Both the position numbers and the translations under genes were made by a program. From Adiantum capillus-veneris (Eukaryota; Streptophyta; Polypodiopsida; Polypodiales; Pteridaceae), in the NCBI GenBank assembly GCA_014529385.2, contig CM043942.1, positions 111,224,141-111,284,140 of the forward strand: a stretch of DNA of 60,000 nucleotides, in the 5' to 3' direction. The notes beneath the pieces are model-generated. The model was not told the DNA's origin. It searched no databases and saw only the letters and a list, made by a program, of their open reading frames with translations. Positions 46,938 to 59,900 of the stretch are shown here, piece by piece. Numbering within the stretch: position 1 is the stretch's first letter; every line of letters begins with the position of its first letter.

Positions 46938-47584
46938 ATGGCCGCGTTCGAGGGTAAATATGCATTTGAGCTTATTGCAGCTGCCAATTACATTGCGACC
47001 TGGCAAGGGAGCCGTTTGTGGAGGTACTTAAAGAGGGTGGATTAGTCCTCGGCATCAAGGTAGATAAGGGCACTGTCGACCTTGCAGGCATGCGCTGACG
47101 GTGAGACAACCACTCAGGGATTGGACGGCCTTGCCCAATGCTAGAGCCCGATTTGCGAAGTGGAGAGTTGTGCTCAAGATTGGTCCAACTGAGCCGTCTC
47201 CTCTTGCCATACTTGAGAATGCAAATGGGTTGGCTCGCTATGCCGTACAAGCAAAGGACGGTTCCTCCTGCTGTTCCTGGTGTCATGTTCTTGTCGGGCG
47301 GTCAAAGTGAGGAAGAAGCAACTTTGAATTTGAATGCCATGAATGAGATGGATACCAAGAAGCCACGGACACTTTCTTTCTCATTTGGACGAGCATTAAT
47401 GCAAGCCAACCCTTTGAAGACTTGGGCTGTAAAGAAGGAAAACATTCTTACAAAACAAGCTGCTTTGCTTGCCCGATGCAAGGCCAACTCTAGTGAGGCG
47501 GCTGTACTTGGAAAATATGTTGGAGATGCTTCTAAGGGCGTTGGAACTGATGAATCGCTTCATGTTTCCAACTACAAGTATTAG
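46938..47584 (+). pseudogene. Cytosolic fructose-bisphosphate aldolase, processed pseudogene
   Basis: Class I aldolase cleaves fructose 1,6-bisphosphate in glycolysis. From ATG at 46938 the sequence reads [20 protein letters not shown]. It then jumps to FVEVLKEGG and IKVDKGT, and, in shifting frames, [28 protein letters not shown], and from about 47270 [39 protein letters not shown] and SLHVSNYKY with stop. The C-terminal Tyr typical of the enzyme is present. Compared with the usual 358 residues, large internal blocks are missing, including the region with the Schiff-base Lys, and no introns are seen. It therefore looks like a decayed retrocopy. The open frame 47138-47584 covers only the C-terminal third. 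Confidence 0.85.
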
Positions 47585-47740
47585 CTCTCATATTCTTAAG
47601 CTATTGAGTTTTGATTGCAATGATGTTTCATGTTCTGTAATAATGTTTAGGTGTGGGGGTGGCTGCAGAATGAAGCAAATGGGCTATTTTTTTGAGGTTT
47701 ATGTAATGGGCATGTTTATCATGATTTAAGAGCTGTCGAG

Positions 47741-47871
<131 letters not shown>

Positions 47872-47937
47872 GGGCAACGCAGGGTCGCGAAATCAGAAGC
47901 AGAAGCAACAGAAAGAAAGGAGAGAAAACCAGCAGAG

Positions 47938-49155
47938 ATGCCGCCTAAATTGGATCCCTCGTAGATAGTGGAAGGGACGACATCAACCTTGGATTGACGA
48001 TTTTGGACAGTGAGCTTGACGATAACGCACAGGCCCTTCCAATCCTTGGTAATCTCCTTGTCAATGTCTTCTTTTATAACCTTCTTGGGCGACAGACCCA
48101 GAGGCCCAACCTTGGGTGCCAATGAAGAGGTAGCTCCAACCTCCCCTCCTGTTAAACGAACAAAAACCACCTCCTCATATTCTTGTTGCCCTTGCTTTAT
48201 CAGCATTGCATCTACATCGTGGGGCCAAAACATGCATCACTCAACTTCATGTCTACCGTTTGCTGGAGTTTACGGGTGGCTCCCTCAATGGTGACATTGA
48301 AATGGAGCACAACTACAAGTAGGAGAGCAATTAGCGCGGCTACCCTTGTGATCAAAGCCCTCAAGGAGCCCGAGCGCGGTAGGAAGAAGATGAATGCATT
48401 GCTACAGTTGCTGCTCCTTGCAAGCTTGAAATAGTAGCTAAACGTGCTATAATCCCTGCTCAAGAACTAGTGTTGTTGTGGTGGGCGCCTGTGAACACGA
48501 CCTCTAAAGACATCTAGACTTTCTCATGATTAATACTAAGAGCCTTGTTAATCCGCTCTGAGTTTCATGCAACAATTATCTCTCTAATCTCGAAGAGGAC
48601 AAGCTTTGACAGTAAGATTCCTGCCCATTTAATGCATAATCAATACCACATTGATGAAGTCCACTGACAGAAACAACAAAGATGCCACCATTTTCATTTA
48701 TGACATTGTTTTACAGCAGATGCTCCTCATGATTGCTGACTACTCGCATAATTGCATTGTCAGAATTCCTCCTATTAATTTGACCATGCAAGCCACTGCA
48801 GCACTCGATTGCCTTTTTCTTCTTCTTCTGCTTGCCCCTCAGTCCTAGCATTGGCAACAGGGTTTTTCTCCATGCTAGTGTGCCCCATGAGATCTTAGCT
48901 GGTTTTTGACCTACAGATTCCTCTTCCTTCTCCTTATACATTTAAGAACATCAAGCACAATGGAAACATTTCTCTCGATGATGTGATCGAGATTGCCCAT
49001 GTGCAGCATCCCCATTCAATGGGAAAGGAGCTTGCTTGTACAGTAAAGGAAATTCTTGGTACTGCATTTGTGTGGGTTTCTTTGTGGATGGCAAGGATCC
49101 CAAGTATTTGAAAACAAAGATTGATGATGGGGATGTTGAGGTTCCAGAGAGTTAG
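47938..49155 (+). pseudogene. 60S ribosomal protein L12 (uL11), rearranged pseudogene
   Basis: L12/uL11 binds 28S rRNA at the stalk base. ATG at 47938 starts MPPKLDPS, then TAG and IVE on the plus strand. The next block, about 47965-48184, is inverted: on the minus strand it reads [34 protein letters not shown] and [17 protein letters not shown]. Plus-strand reading resumes at 48333-48389 (SAATLVIKALKEPERGRKK). An unrelated 550-base stretch (48390-48943) follows, and then 48944-49155 gives [35 protein letters not shown] and, after one frameshift, [19 protein letters not shown] with stop. Together these cover almost the whole protein of about 165 residues in order, apart from the inversion. 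Non-functional. Confidence 0.9.
48390..48943. other. Insertion within the L12 pseudogene, unassigned
   Basis: A stretch separating the codons for RKK from KNIKHN of L12. It lacks clean splice borders at both ends, so it looks like inserted DNA rather than a retained intron. A minus-strand frame of 76 codons (48711-48941) has no known domain. Confidence 0.35.
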
Positions 49156-49307
49156 CTTAATTAATCTTAGGTAGGTGTCTCTCTGGAATGTAGTGTTGCT
49201 AAAGTAAGTTTTATTTTGTGGTATAATTGTTGCTGGGTTTTTCTCGCAAATCATTTTTGGAAAAATGTCAGCTTGTTATACTTCTAATGAGTGTATGCTC
49301 AGCGTGT

Positions 49308-49428
<121 letters not shown>

Positions 49429-49673
49429 GGCTCACATGCTTCAAACAGTGTTTGGGAAAAATCAATTCCACAAACATCCATAGAGGAAATTTCTCAAAAT
49501 AACAGCATTTTCTAGAATTAAACTCTATTTTCTTGAATTTGTAAATTGGGTTTTATCCTTCTTTCCCTCCCTTGAATTGGTTGTTTTGAGTTTTCAATCG
49601 GCTCTTAGCACTATATTTTAGTGGAATTGAAATCTAAAAATTGAAAGAGATGCAGACTTTTTCAATAAGTTTT

Positions 49674-50744
<1,071 letters not shown>

Positions 50745-50747
50745 TTT

Positions 50748-51562
50748 ACTTTGCATTGCATGTATTCTGGATGAGAAGGATCTTGTACTTTCAACATCCA
50801 CTTCTTGATTTCATCTCCCACATTTAGTGTCTCTTTTGTGGCTTCAAATTCATTTGAACCTTCCTCAATAGATATGCTAGCAAAAGAAATAGGGGTAGCT
50901 CTACCCATGTGAACTCTGTTTTTGTTGTATGTGTTGGTTGAGGTGGCACAAGTGCTTGGGCTTTGATGGCACTAATTTTCATATCTTTCTTTTGTAGAAG
51001 CATATTTCACCTTCTGATCTACTACCTCTGTTGTGGCTTTGCCATCTTCTCCTTGAGCTGCATTATCTCATGATCTTTTTGTGCTTGGTAGACATACCTA
51101 TGTTTTGTGTCAAGATTTTTCTATCATATTTTTCTTGTGTGAGCTCTTGTTTAAGTGCTTTTTACTCTTCTAAAATGCTACAGGAGCAGCTGATGATGTT
51201 GAAGTTGCGTTGGGTGTTTCTTGCATTTCTAAGAGCTAAGTTAGTGTGTTTGCAACCACACCGTATGATTCCCCAAGCTAAGTGTGCATCCATGTCAAAG
51301 TCTTGGAATAGTCTCGCACCATCCTCTATTATAACCCTCGAGCGTAGAGATATTGACCCTCTTTTGATCAATTGAAGCCACTATACCCACTGCATTTATT
51401 CTCACTTCTTCACCTTGTTTTTCTTTTAAAGAAAACATTGAAAGGGCCCCAATGGAATTGGGTGTCATCTCTTGGTGTTTAGGAATGTGTATCTCCACAT
51501 AATGATAATTTGTGTGGTGCTTGAAGATTCAATGTTTTTGATTGAAATAGAGAAAGAGCTAT
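50748..51562 (-). pseudogene. Unidentified gene fragments, repeat R5 copy 3
   Basis: The first 54 bases match 11893-11945 (minus-strand wording HPEYMQC). To the right, a minus-strand frame of 69 codons at 51162-51371 reads SRVIIEDGARLFQDFDMDAH, AWGIIRCGCKH and TNLALRNARNTQRN. A Gln/Lys-rich stretch lies to its left in other frames (about 50990-51160). The wording looks like real protein sequence, but stops occur and no domain is recognised. It abuts the copia LTR on the right, as R5 copy 1 abuts copia gag. Confidence 0.35.
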
Positions 51563-51790
51563 TGCCATATACATGTGGTAGTGATGTGTGAAAACACACT
51601 AGGACTGTCGGGGGCATGTTTTCACTCTTTAGGAGTTTTTTTCCATAGTGCATTGTATATACGCTCCTCATCACTCTAGGGCTATCTATCTTTCCATTGC
51701 ACACTAAGTAACACACTCTCAGTTGTGTTCCTTGAGCTTCCTTCATCTTCTCCAAGTTGTGTGCGTTTCTCTGCAACCATATCTCCAACA
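51563..51790 (+). repeat. Ty1/copia 5' LTR (228 bp), second copy
   Basis: Starts TGCCATATACATGTGG and ends TCTCCAACA. It is the same length as 12230-12457 and aligned to it throughout. A primer site follows two bases later. The LTR ends the upstream half of a copia fragment cut off by element B. Confidence 0.8.
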
Positions 51791-51792
51791 AT

Positions 51793-51804
51793 TGGTATCA
51801 GAGC
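51793..51804 (+). other. Primer binding site of the second copia fragment
   Basis: TGGTATCAGAGC, complementary to initiator Met tRNA. Confidence 0.9.
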
Positions 51805-52076
51805 ACGTTGCGTCCTCCCGGGCTCAATCGCTAGAAGCTCCAGCACATGCCTGCTCATTTTCTTTGAGTTTTGATTTGGGACCATTTTGGCCTCCGTTTC
51901 CACTAGAGGCGGTATTGCATAGGCTATTTTGTCATTTTGTGCAAAAAAAATTTCAGTGCCGTTTTTTGCATAACATGTGCCTTACAGTCTTCTACAGTTT
52001 GCGCTATATAGCACGTGTTTTTTCCACTTCATTTCTCCTCTTTTCGAGCAGTTTTCACATCCGGTGCAACATTTAT

Positions 52077-52479
52077 CGTGGCTCACAACAACATAGATGT
52101 GCTCAAGATGTTTGCTACTGAGGACAGATTGGATGGGGACAATTACCCTATGTGGGCTTACATGATGCAACATGTTCTTGTGTCAAAGGACATCTGGAAT
52201 ATTATGCAGGGCATTGACGTACATCCTGGTTATGAGGATGCAGACGATGTTGAGGATGTTGCAGGTCTTGCTGCAAGGATTGCTTCTATTAGAGTTGTTT
52301 TGCCTACGACAGAATAAGCTTGTTGGGATGTAAAGAATACGCAAGCTCATGCATTGATTGTGTTTTCTATGAAGCACAGCATTATTCCTCACATTTGTTC
52401 AGTAAAATTTGCAAAACATTTGAGATGTTTTGATGGTCTTTATGCAAGTCGCAATGAGGCTAAAATTGTTTTACTGCGT
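52077..52479 (+). pseudogene. Ty1/copia gag N-terminal part, truncated by element B
   Basis: Reads NNIDVLKMFATEDRLDGDNY, PMWAYMMQHVLVSKDIWNI and MQGIDVHPGYED, then an in-frame TAA at 52315, after which the same frame continues with CWDVKNTQALALI-like wording, IIPHI and GLYASRNEAKIVLLR. This is the typical start of copia gag. The original ATG is now GTG (compare the first copia fragment). The sequence stops at 52479, where element B has inserted; the remainder lies outside the window. Confidence 0.8.
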
Positions 52480-53650
52480 TGTCGTGCTGTGACACGTACA
52501 TAGTGGGAACGCATGCTACAAGATCTATCTTGTAATTTTTTAGATACATAATTATCTTTCTTATAATATACATATGCATATTTAAGTATAATAATAAGCC
52601 TTCTATCTCATCCTATTATTTTTCTCAAGGGTAACCTATTCTTACTTTACCATCAAAAAAATACTATGGGAAAAGCATCAATAGCTCCACCTCTTTAACT
52701 TGGGGCAAAAAGCATCGATTCTTTATTTCTACTATCTCATTATCATCTCACACCCTAGCTAGATCCTATATATAGGGTAAACTCCAATATATATATATTC
52801 TATGTATTTTTCATATTTTTCTTATATTTCTTTTTAAATAGCAACTAAGAGGGAATCAAATCCTAGTGGGACACTAGGTGGCATGATTTTAAAGATACAC
52901 TTATTTTAATACATTATTGAAAGCATGATTACAAAACTTTTTCAAGGAGCAATGTCATGCTTTCATATGGCATGAGGTGTCCTTTGGAATCAAATGAAAG
53001 TATAGGCTAAGGGGACCAGAGGAAGACTTTTGCTGCCAGAAATGGACCCTATTTTGATGAATTTTTTACACAAGGTTCCAATCCGAATTGGAAATCAATT
53101 TTAAAATGAAAATCGTATCTAATGAGTTGAATTTTCTGCCCATATTTTTACTTTTTTATTTGGAGCCACGGTTGAGGAGATATGATCAAAATACTGGACC
53201 CCATTCTGCCCACATCATGGAGGGACAACTCATTTCCAACTTTTCCAATTCCTATTCACACTGGCTCCTCTCTTCTTGTGTAAACCCTTGGGATTTCCCT
53301 TCACCTATAAAAGAGAACTTTTATTCCTTGAAAATAACTCAAGCATTCAAGCCATTGATGAGAGGAATTCATGAGGGAGGGAGTAGTAATGCCAAATTGT
53401 ACTTAGTCATTAGCATAAGCCTAAGCCTACACTTTCTCCTAGAAGAAGACTAGCCATTCTTGCAACAAACTAACCTTGGAAGATCAACTCTAATCAAAGA
53501 AGGTCTTGCACTTGGTGTATCAATCAAAGTGGAATTATCCACTCTTCTTCTCTCTCCATCAATAATGGTGCCGAAGGGTTTGTCAAGTAAGATGTGTTCT
53601 ACATTGATGTTTTCTTGATTTCTTGTTGTTTTATTTTTCATCTCTAATCC

Positions 53651-53694
<44 letters not shown>

Positions 53695-54470
53695 CTCATA
53701 TCCTCAACCAAACCTATCTCTCTCACTCTTAGTAATTCATCCTCTCTACAAATTTTAGGTTCTCTTTGCTACAGGTACATCTCTCCCCGTAGTATCCTTA
53801 TTGCCTACGGGCAAGAATAGGGCTTGGGAGGGAAACTTCTCATCTCTTCACTTATCTCATATCTACATTTCTCACATACTATCCTAGATGGATAACCCAC
53901 ATGATGATAATATCTATCGCTTTCACTCTGTACGATCTATTAGAATTAACGTATGGATTAGCCATAAAATACACTTTCAACAACGTATAGTGTTTCTCTT
54001 TGGTCTAGAAAGGCTCAATGAAATACTTCTATCATTGGATCCCATCATACTACCTCTCATAGACTATAACTTTTCTTTTGACGTAAGCGTAGTTATCTTG
54101 CTATGAACCAAGAGGATTTGTATACACAATTAATCCCCATCACTAGACAAAACATATATATTTGGTCAACCAAGATTGAATGCCATTAACTCATCTATTA
54201 ACCCTTTCATACTACCCATGATACAATATGACCATAGCCTTGATGTTTTCATCTTTGTGTTGTTTTGATATTCTCTTTTGTGTTCTTTCTTTGTGTGTGT
54301 AAGTGCAAGAGAGAAAGAGTGGGTCTTCTTTGATTGCACTTCTTTCCAAACCCTAGGCTTCATGGCATCTATGATTTAAACTCCTTCATATAGTTTTTGT
54401 TGAGTTATCTCACAAACTATCACAGCCATAAGCCCGGTGCTTTCCTGGCAAGACCACATATTTCTCGACA
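52480..54470 (+). repeat. 5' LTR of element B (1991 bp)
   Basis: Starts TGTCGTGCTGTGACACG and ends TTTCTCGACA. It is shorter than the A LTRs mainly because the TA tract is about 40 bases (53653-53692) and a deletion of about 50 bases removes part of the second small ORF. TATA box at 53306-53312. Confidence 0.95.
53888..54106 (+). CDS. LTR small ORF, type 1 (72 aa), element B
   Basis: Intact 72-residue frame, closely similar to 35119-35337, with changes such as RRK to SHK. It survives although gag and pol of this copy carry many stops. The following type 2 frame (from 54103) starts MNQEDLYTQLIPITRQ but is broken by the deletion near 54161. Confidence 0.6.
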   Translation: MDNPHDDNIYRFHSVRSIRINVWISHKIHFQQRIVFLFGLERLNEILLSLDPIILPLIDYNFSFDVSVVILL

Positions 54471-54523
54471 TATTTTTGGTAAACCCGATGCGAAACTACT
54501 AGGGTGGGAGTTTGTGGGTAACC

Positions 54524-56886
54524 ATGGGTGATCATGTTGAGCAATAGGGTATGCATTTTGACCCAACAACAATGCAAATGTTTCAAGCATTCGCAATGTT
54601 TATGCTATAACAACATGCCACTGAAAGAAGTGAGATTTCAGCAACGAAGGCCATACAAGCGGTCGTAAACAGAATGGATCAATTCAATGGCAAAGATGTA
54701 ATCAAGTACTTACGCGAGTATGTGAAGGAGATGGAGCTGCATCGCGTGTCAGAAGGTGAGATGATTCAAAGCTTTGAGCTAGTTGTTGCTCCAGAAATTA
54801 GGGAGCGTGTTAGGGCATGGGAGATATTGGGAAGAACTCAAAGTATCTTTAAAGGAGGAATATTTCATGGAGGACTCTGAGAGAGTGACCAAGAGGACAT
54901 TCTTAGAATGGGTAGTCAAGCCAAAGCAAGGACTATCATTAACAGAGCTACTTAGGGAATTTGAGTGGCACTATGTACAACTCACAAGGACAGAAAGGGG
55001 CACAATAGATGCAGAGAAGACAGATCTTTTCTTACAAGATGCAGGTAAAGAGTTTTAAGAAAATTTGGAGATTCTTCTTGAAGATAAAGATGCTGAGCAA
55101 GGACTAAAGACCGACTGGAATGAGGTTGAAGGTGCTGTCTCACTGCTTGCCAAACGACAAAGAAGAAGGGACAAGATGGTAGTAAACACTACAAGTTCTT
55201 CCACCTCAACTTCTGACAAAATGGTAAAGCCTACTTTTATCGCTCCTAAGTTTGATGAGTCCATGCTAGATGAGCTTGTGAAGGGAATGCGTGACTTGAA
55301 GGTGAAGCTTGCAAAGCTTGAATAAAAAGGCCAACCATCAAGGCCACTTCCTAGGCAAAGAGAGCAGCCCAAAGAAGGGTTTGTTAATAGATGTATTTGG
55401 TGTGATAGTACAGACCATGTAAGAAGGGATTGTGATGATTTTAGTGATGCTTTGTCAAAAGATGTTGTCTTTTTTAAGGATGGTAAAATCCACTTAAGAG
55501 AGACAAGTCTACCCTTGAGAACTAACTTTGGGAAGGGGGGAATGCAAACCTTAGTTGAAGATATGGAAACTAAGCATGCCACCTCTTCAATTGAGGCAGC
55601 TAATTATGGGGTAAAAATTGAACATTTTTGTGATGAAGAGGTGAGTGACCATCATGGTCAAATTTGGCCAAATGTCATGCAATTAGCTAAAAAGGGAAAT
55701 CTTACAAAAGAGATTCTACATGAAGCAGGTGATTGCATACGTCTAGAAACAGGATGGAATGATCCAGTGGACTCATTGTCAGTGCATGCCTACATTACAA
55801 AATGCCAACAAAATGAGGCAATTGTAGAAGAGAAGCACAGACATGAGAATGCTAATGAAGGACCATCAAAAAGAGCTTCTAGAAGTGGGGGAAGAAGAGA
55901 CTCAATGCCTTCTCAAACACCCTCAACATAAGGAGTATCTCCACCTGAAGTACTCATGGAGGAGTCTACAACAGGAAAGAAGAAAGAGCCAACAAAAGGT
56001 AAGACAAAAGGCCCAACTTATAAACTACAATCTGATATTGAGGTTGCTACAGATTTAAAGAAAGTCTTGGAGGAAAGGATCTTGAATAGCAAGATTGAGT
56101 TAACTCTGGGAGAAGTTCTTGGCATTGCAAAGCGTGAATTCCATGAGAAGATCATTGACATCATCAAGAGGAAGAGGCAAACCCTTGCTGAAGGTTCTCG
56201 CCCACAGGTTGAAGGGGAAACCTCGAAGACACAAGGGATGCAATTGCAAAATAAGGAGAATGATGGAGCTGTGGGTAGGATGCTGCGAATCTAGTGGGAA
56301 AGTGAAGCAAGTGCATTTCTCAAATGATGATGAACAAGTTGAAGATATTCCTAGGAGTTACTATTCACGAAGTCATTGGGCAAGGGCTACTACAGAAACT
56401 TTGGTCAAGGTAGGTGATCTTGAAGAGCCATTTGTTGCCTTGATTGACCATGGTTCAGAAATAAACATAATGTCAAAGAGTCTCTACAACAAGTGCAAAT
56501 GGCCGATGGACACAGATCATGGATGGATGGTAAAAGTGGCAAACAATTCATCCGGTGAATTGTATGCAGCATGTACAGGTGTGAAGGTGACAATAGGTGA
56601 TGTAAAGATTGACCAAAACTTCTTTGTACAGGATACATCTTCATATCATGTCATCCTTGGACAACCCTACATTGTGGGAGTTCGAATGGAAACAAAGTTA
56701 ATGGATGATGGTTCAGCATATGCTAGGATACGTAGAAAAGATGGTAAACGAGCTGTCCAATTTCTCACAGTTTGTGTAAACCATGAAAGAAATCGTGACA
56801 ACCTCAGAGAATATCCTCTACCAAAGGTGAGCAAAGAGTTTCATGATCATAGAGAAATGATGGGTTTTGGCCAAGTACTATTGTAA
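54524..56886 (+). pseudogene. gag-protease frame (ORF1) of element B
   Basis: Counterpart of 35800-38177. Defects: TAG at 54545, TAA at 54608, a 14-base deletion near 54816, TAA at 55056, 55323 and 55929, and a one-base insertion near 56275. The zinc knuckle (CIWCDSTDHVRRDC, about 55400-55441) and the protease loop IDHGSEINIM (about 56444-56473) are preserved. The protease has the same unusual DHG as A. The frame ends at TAA 56884, after the same GGGTTTT heptamer as in A. Confidence 0.85.
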
Positions 56887-56905
56887 AGCGGGATTGCAGT
56901 GGTAC
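56862..56905 (+). promoter_or_regulatory. Candidate -1 frameshift signal, element B
   Basis: GGGTTTT at 56862-56868 in the same phase as in A. Stem arms are GTACTATTGT (56875-56884) and GCAGTGGTAC (56896-56905). The single difference from A (C to T in the left arm) keeps pairing as G-U. The downstream CTCGC that may form the pseudoknot is also kept. Confidence 0.6.
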
Positions 56906-59900
56906 AGAAAGAAAAAGGGTCTCGCCTGATCCAAAAATAGGTGAAGCTTTTTCAACGAGCTCCTTGGTAACAAAGAATGGATCAGTATGTTTTACAAAAC
57001 TTGAAGATTTGAAGAGATGTGAGAGGCAATATTTGCATAATGTACAAATAGGTATGAAAAAGAGTGGGTTGCTAGAGCCTACTGAGATTGTTTTGGGTTT
57101 GTGTGAACAAGTTTCTTTTGTAGATACTATGGGTGAGCTTGATGTTATAATGGGGTCTAGTTTGCATCTTGAAAATGAAGTTGTGGAAGTTTGCTCTATG
57201 GAAATGTATCAAGTAATAGAAGCCTTTAAAGAAAACCAAACAGTTGGCCCAGAAGTCCATGTTGACACTAAATACAAGAGTGTAGCAAAGAAGGTGAAAC
57301 CAGTAGCTTCACCCTTACCACCCAGTTATAGGGAAAAGATTGAGCATGCTTCTTTACAACCAAGTTTGAGGAATCCTAAAAAGATTGGGCATACCTTCAC
57401 AAAGGAGTCTTTCCAAGAGTTGCAGATTGGTCGCGAGGAGTTTCTAAAACAGCAGGAGACAAAGTGCTTCAAAGAAATGCTTTCAAAGCATGGTAAGGAT
57501 TTTGCATTTGAGCCACATGAGATAGGATGTGTTGATCCTTCTATTGTAGCTCCTATGGTAATTTTCACAATACCTCATGTGCCTTAGAATCTGTGGCCTA
57601 TTCCTCTTCCAAAGGCTCATTTGCCAAAGTTAGTAGAGCTACTGAATGAGAAAATCAAAATGGGAATCTTGGAGCCTTCTTGTGCTCCATACTCAAACAA
57701 GTGGTTCACAGTTTTGAAGAAGAATGGTTCTCTAAGCTTCATCCAAGATAGGCAACCAGTGAACAAGGTGACAATTAGAAATATAGGTACAGGTCTAATT
57801 GTGGATGAGTTTGCAGGGAGGGAAATCTACTCAATGGGGGATCTCTACGCAGGGTATGATCAATTTCAGCTTGCAATCGAAAGCAGAGACTTGACAACCA
57901 TGAGGACACCTTTGGGTTTGGTAAGGATGTGTACCTTGCCACAGGGAGCAACCAAATCGGTTGCACATATGATGAATGGGATGAATAAGGTCTTACGTGA
58001 CTTTTTTCCTCAAATCACAATGCCTTTCATTGATGATTTGCCTATCAAAGGATGTGAAAAAAGTGACAAAGATGAAGCTTTGGATCTCAAGGGATGTCAC
58101 AGGTTTGTGATAAATCACATAAATGATTGTGAGAAAATTTTGTTTAGGTTGGAAGAAGTGAATCTTACATTGTCAGGGAAAAAGTCTATGTTTGGTTTCA
58201 ATGAAGTGCTTAGTGTGGGGCACATGTGTGGGCCATATGGTAGGAAACCTTGTCCATCAAAGGTAGATGCCATCCAAAGAATGAAAGAAACATGCACTAG
58301 CATCACTAAGGTTAGAAGGTTTCTGGGAGCATGTGTCTTCTATGTTATTTGGATTCCACATTATGCACATGTAGTTGATCCTCTTTATCAGTTGCTTAGA
58401 AAGAATCAAAAGTTTAAATGAACAGAAGCACATGTAAAATCCATGAAAAAGCTTAAGGAGTTGCTCTATTCAGCAACAACTTTGAGAAAGGTAGACTATG
58501 AGTATCAAAGGCCAGTAATTGTGACAGTAGACACCAGTCCTACAGGGATTGGATGGGCAATAGGGCAAGATGACAAAGAAGGACACAGGTATGTGGTAAG
58601 ATTTGGAGCAAAGGTGCTAAGTGCTCGCCAAAGAAACTATCCACAGATAAAGAGAGAGTTATGGGGTATGGTTATAGCGTTGAAAAGTGGGAAAGAGTAC
58701 CTAATTGGTGCATGTGTGGTTGTAGAAACAGATTGTGTACCACTTCTTGGGATGATTACAAGCTTCTCAACACCAGGCATTGCTATGTTGCGGTGGATTG
58801 CCTACATTAAGTCCTTAAATCCTGAGTTTAAGCACATTGCAGGTAAAGACAATACAGTGGAAGATATTCTATCAAGGGCAAGGTATGAAGATGAGTCACA
58901 AATGATTGACGAGGGAGATGATGTAGGCACAAAGTTCTATTCTATCTCTCATGTCAAAGGTAACAATGTCTGCATGACTAATCTACTTGAATCATTCTTG
59001 AAAGAGCTTTATGAAGGTGATTGGCTTCTTATTGGAAGCTACTTGAGTACTCTAACAAAACAGGATGATTGGTCTGAACAAGAATTCAAGAGGATACGCA
59101 GGAAACCATATGGGTACTTTTTGAGGGATGGTTACTTGTGGAAGCATCCTAAACAAAAGGGTGCTACACCACAACGGGTTATATGTAAAAAAGAGACTCA
59201 AGTAAATCACATGCAAGAGTTTCATGAGAGTTTATGGGCTGGACACAGGGGTGTGTGGGCAACCTTCTCCAAGTTGAAAGAAAAATATTGGTGGAAGGGT
59301 ATGTATAAAGATGTATCTCAATTTGTAGATTCATGTGTAACTTGTCAAATGTATTCAAATGTCTAACATCGTGATGGATTGCACCCTACATATCCACTAT
59401 CCATGCACTATAAATGGGTTGTGGATCTAGCCACAATGCCTTTAGGACTCTGGCAGATGAGATACTTGGTTCTTGCACGAGAAGACCTAACTAATCAGGT
59501 TGAAGGAAGAGCATTAAGAGCTAAAACCACAGAAGCTGTGTGCAAATTCCTTATTCATGAGGTGATTTGTCGTTATGGTTGTGTGAAAAAAATCATTGCA
59601 GATAGAGGTGAACTCGATGCCGAAGAAGCAAGGGAGTTCTTTTCTAAATTAGGAATCAAGCTTTCTCTTACTATAGCTTACAACCCTGAAGGCAATGGAA
59701 AGAATGAAAGAGGGCATCTTCCTATCATCAAAGCTTTGGCCAAGGCTTGTGAAAGAAGAGTCGGTGAGTGGCCAAAACTATTACCATATGCTTTATGGGC
59801 TGATCGTACAACACATAGCTCAGTAACTGGCTACATGCCTATGAAGCTAATGTATAGTCAAAAGCCAGTGATGCCGATTGAAGATACAATTCCCACATGG

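Noticed and set aside
51723-52121. Open frame of 132 codons through the copia LTR and primer site
   Set aside because: It crosses the LTR, primer site and untranslated leader, and the gag start lies in another frame.
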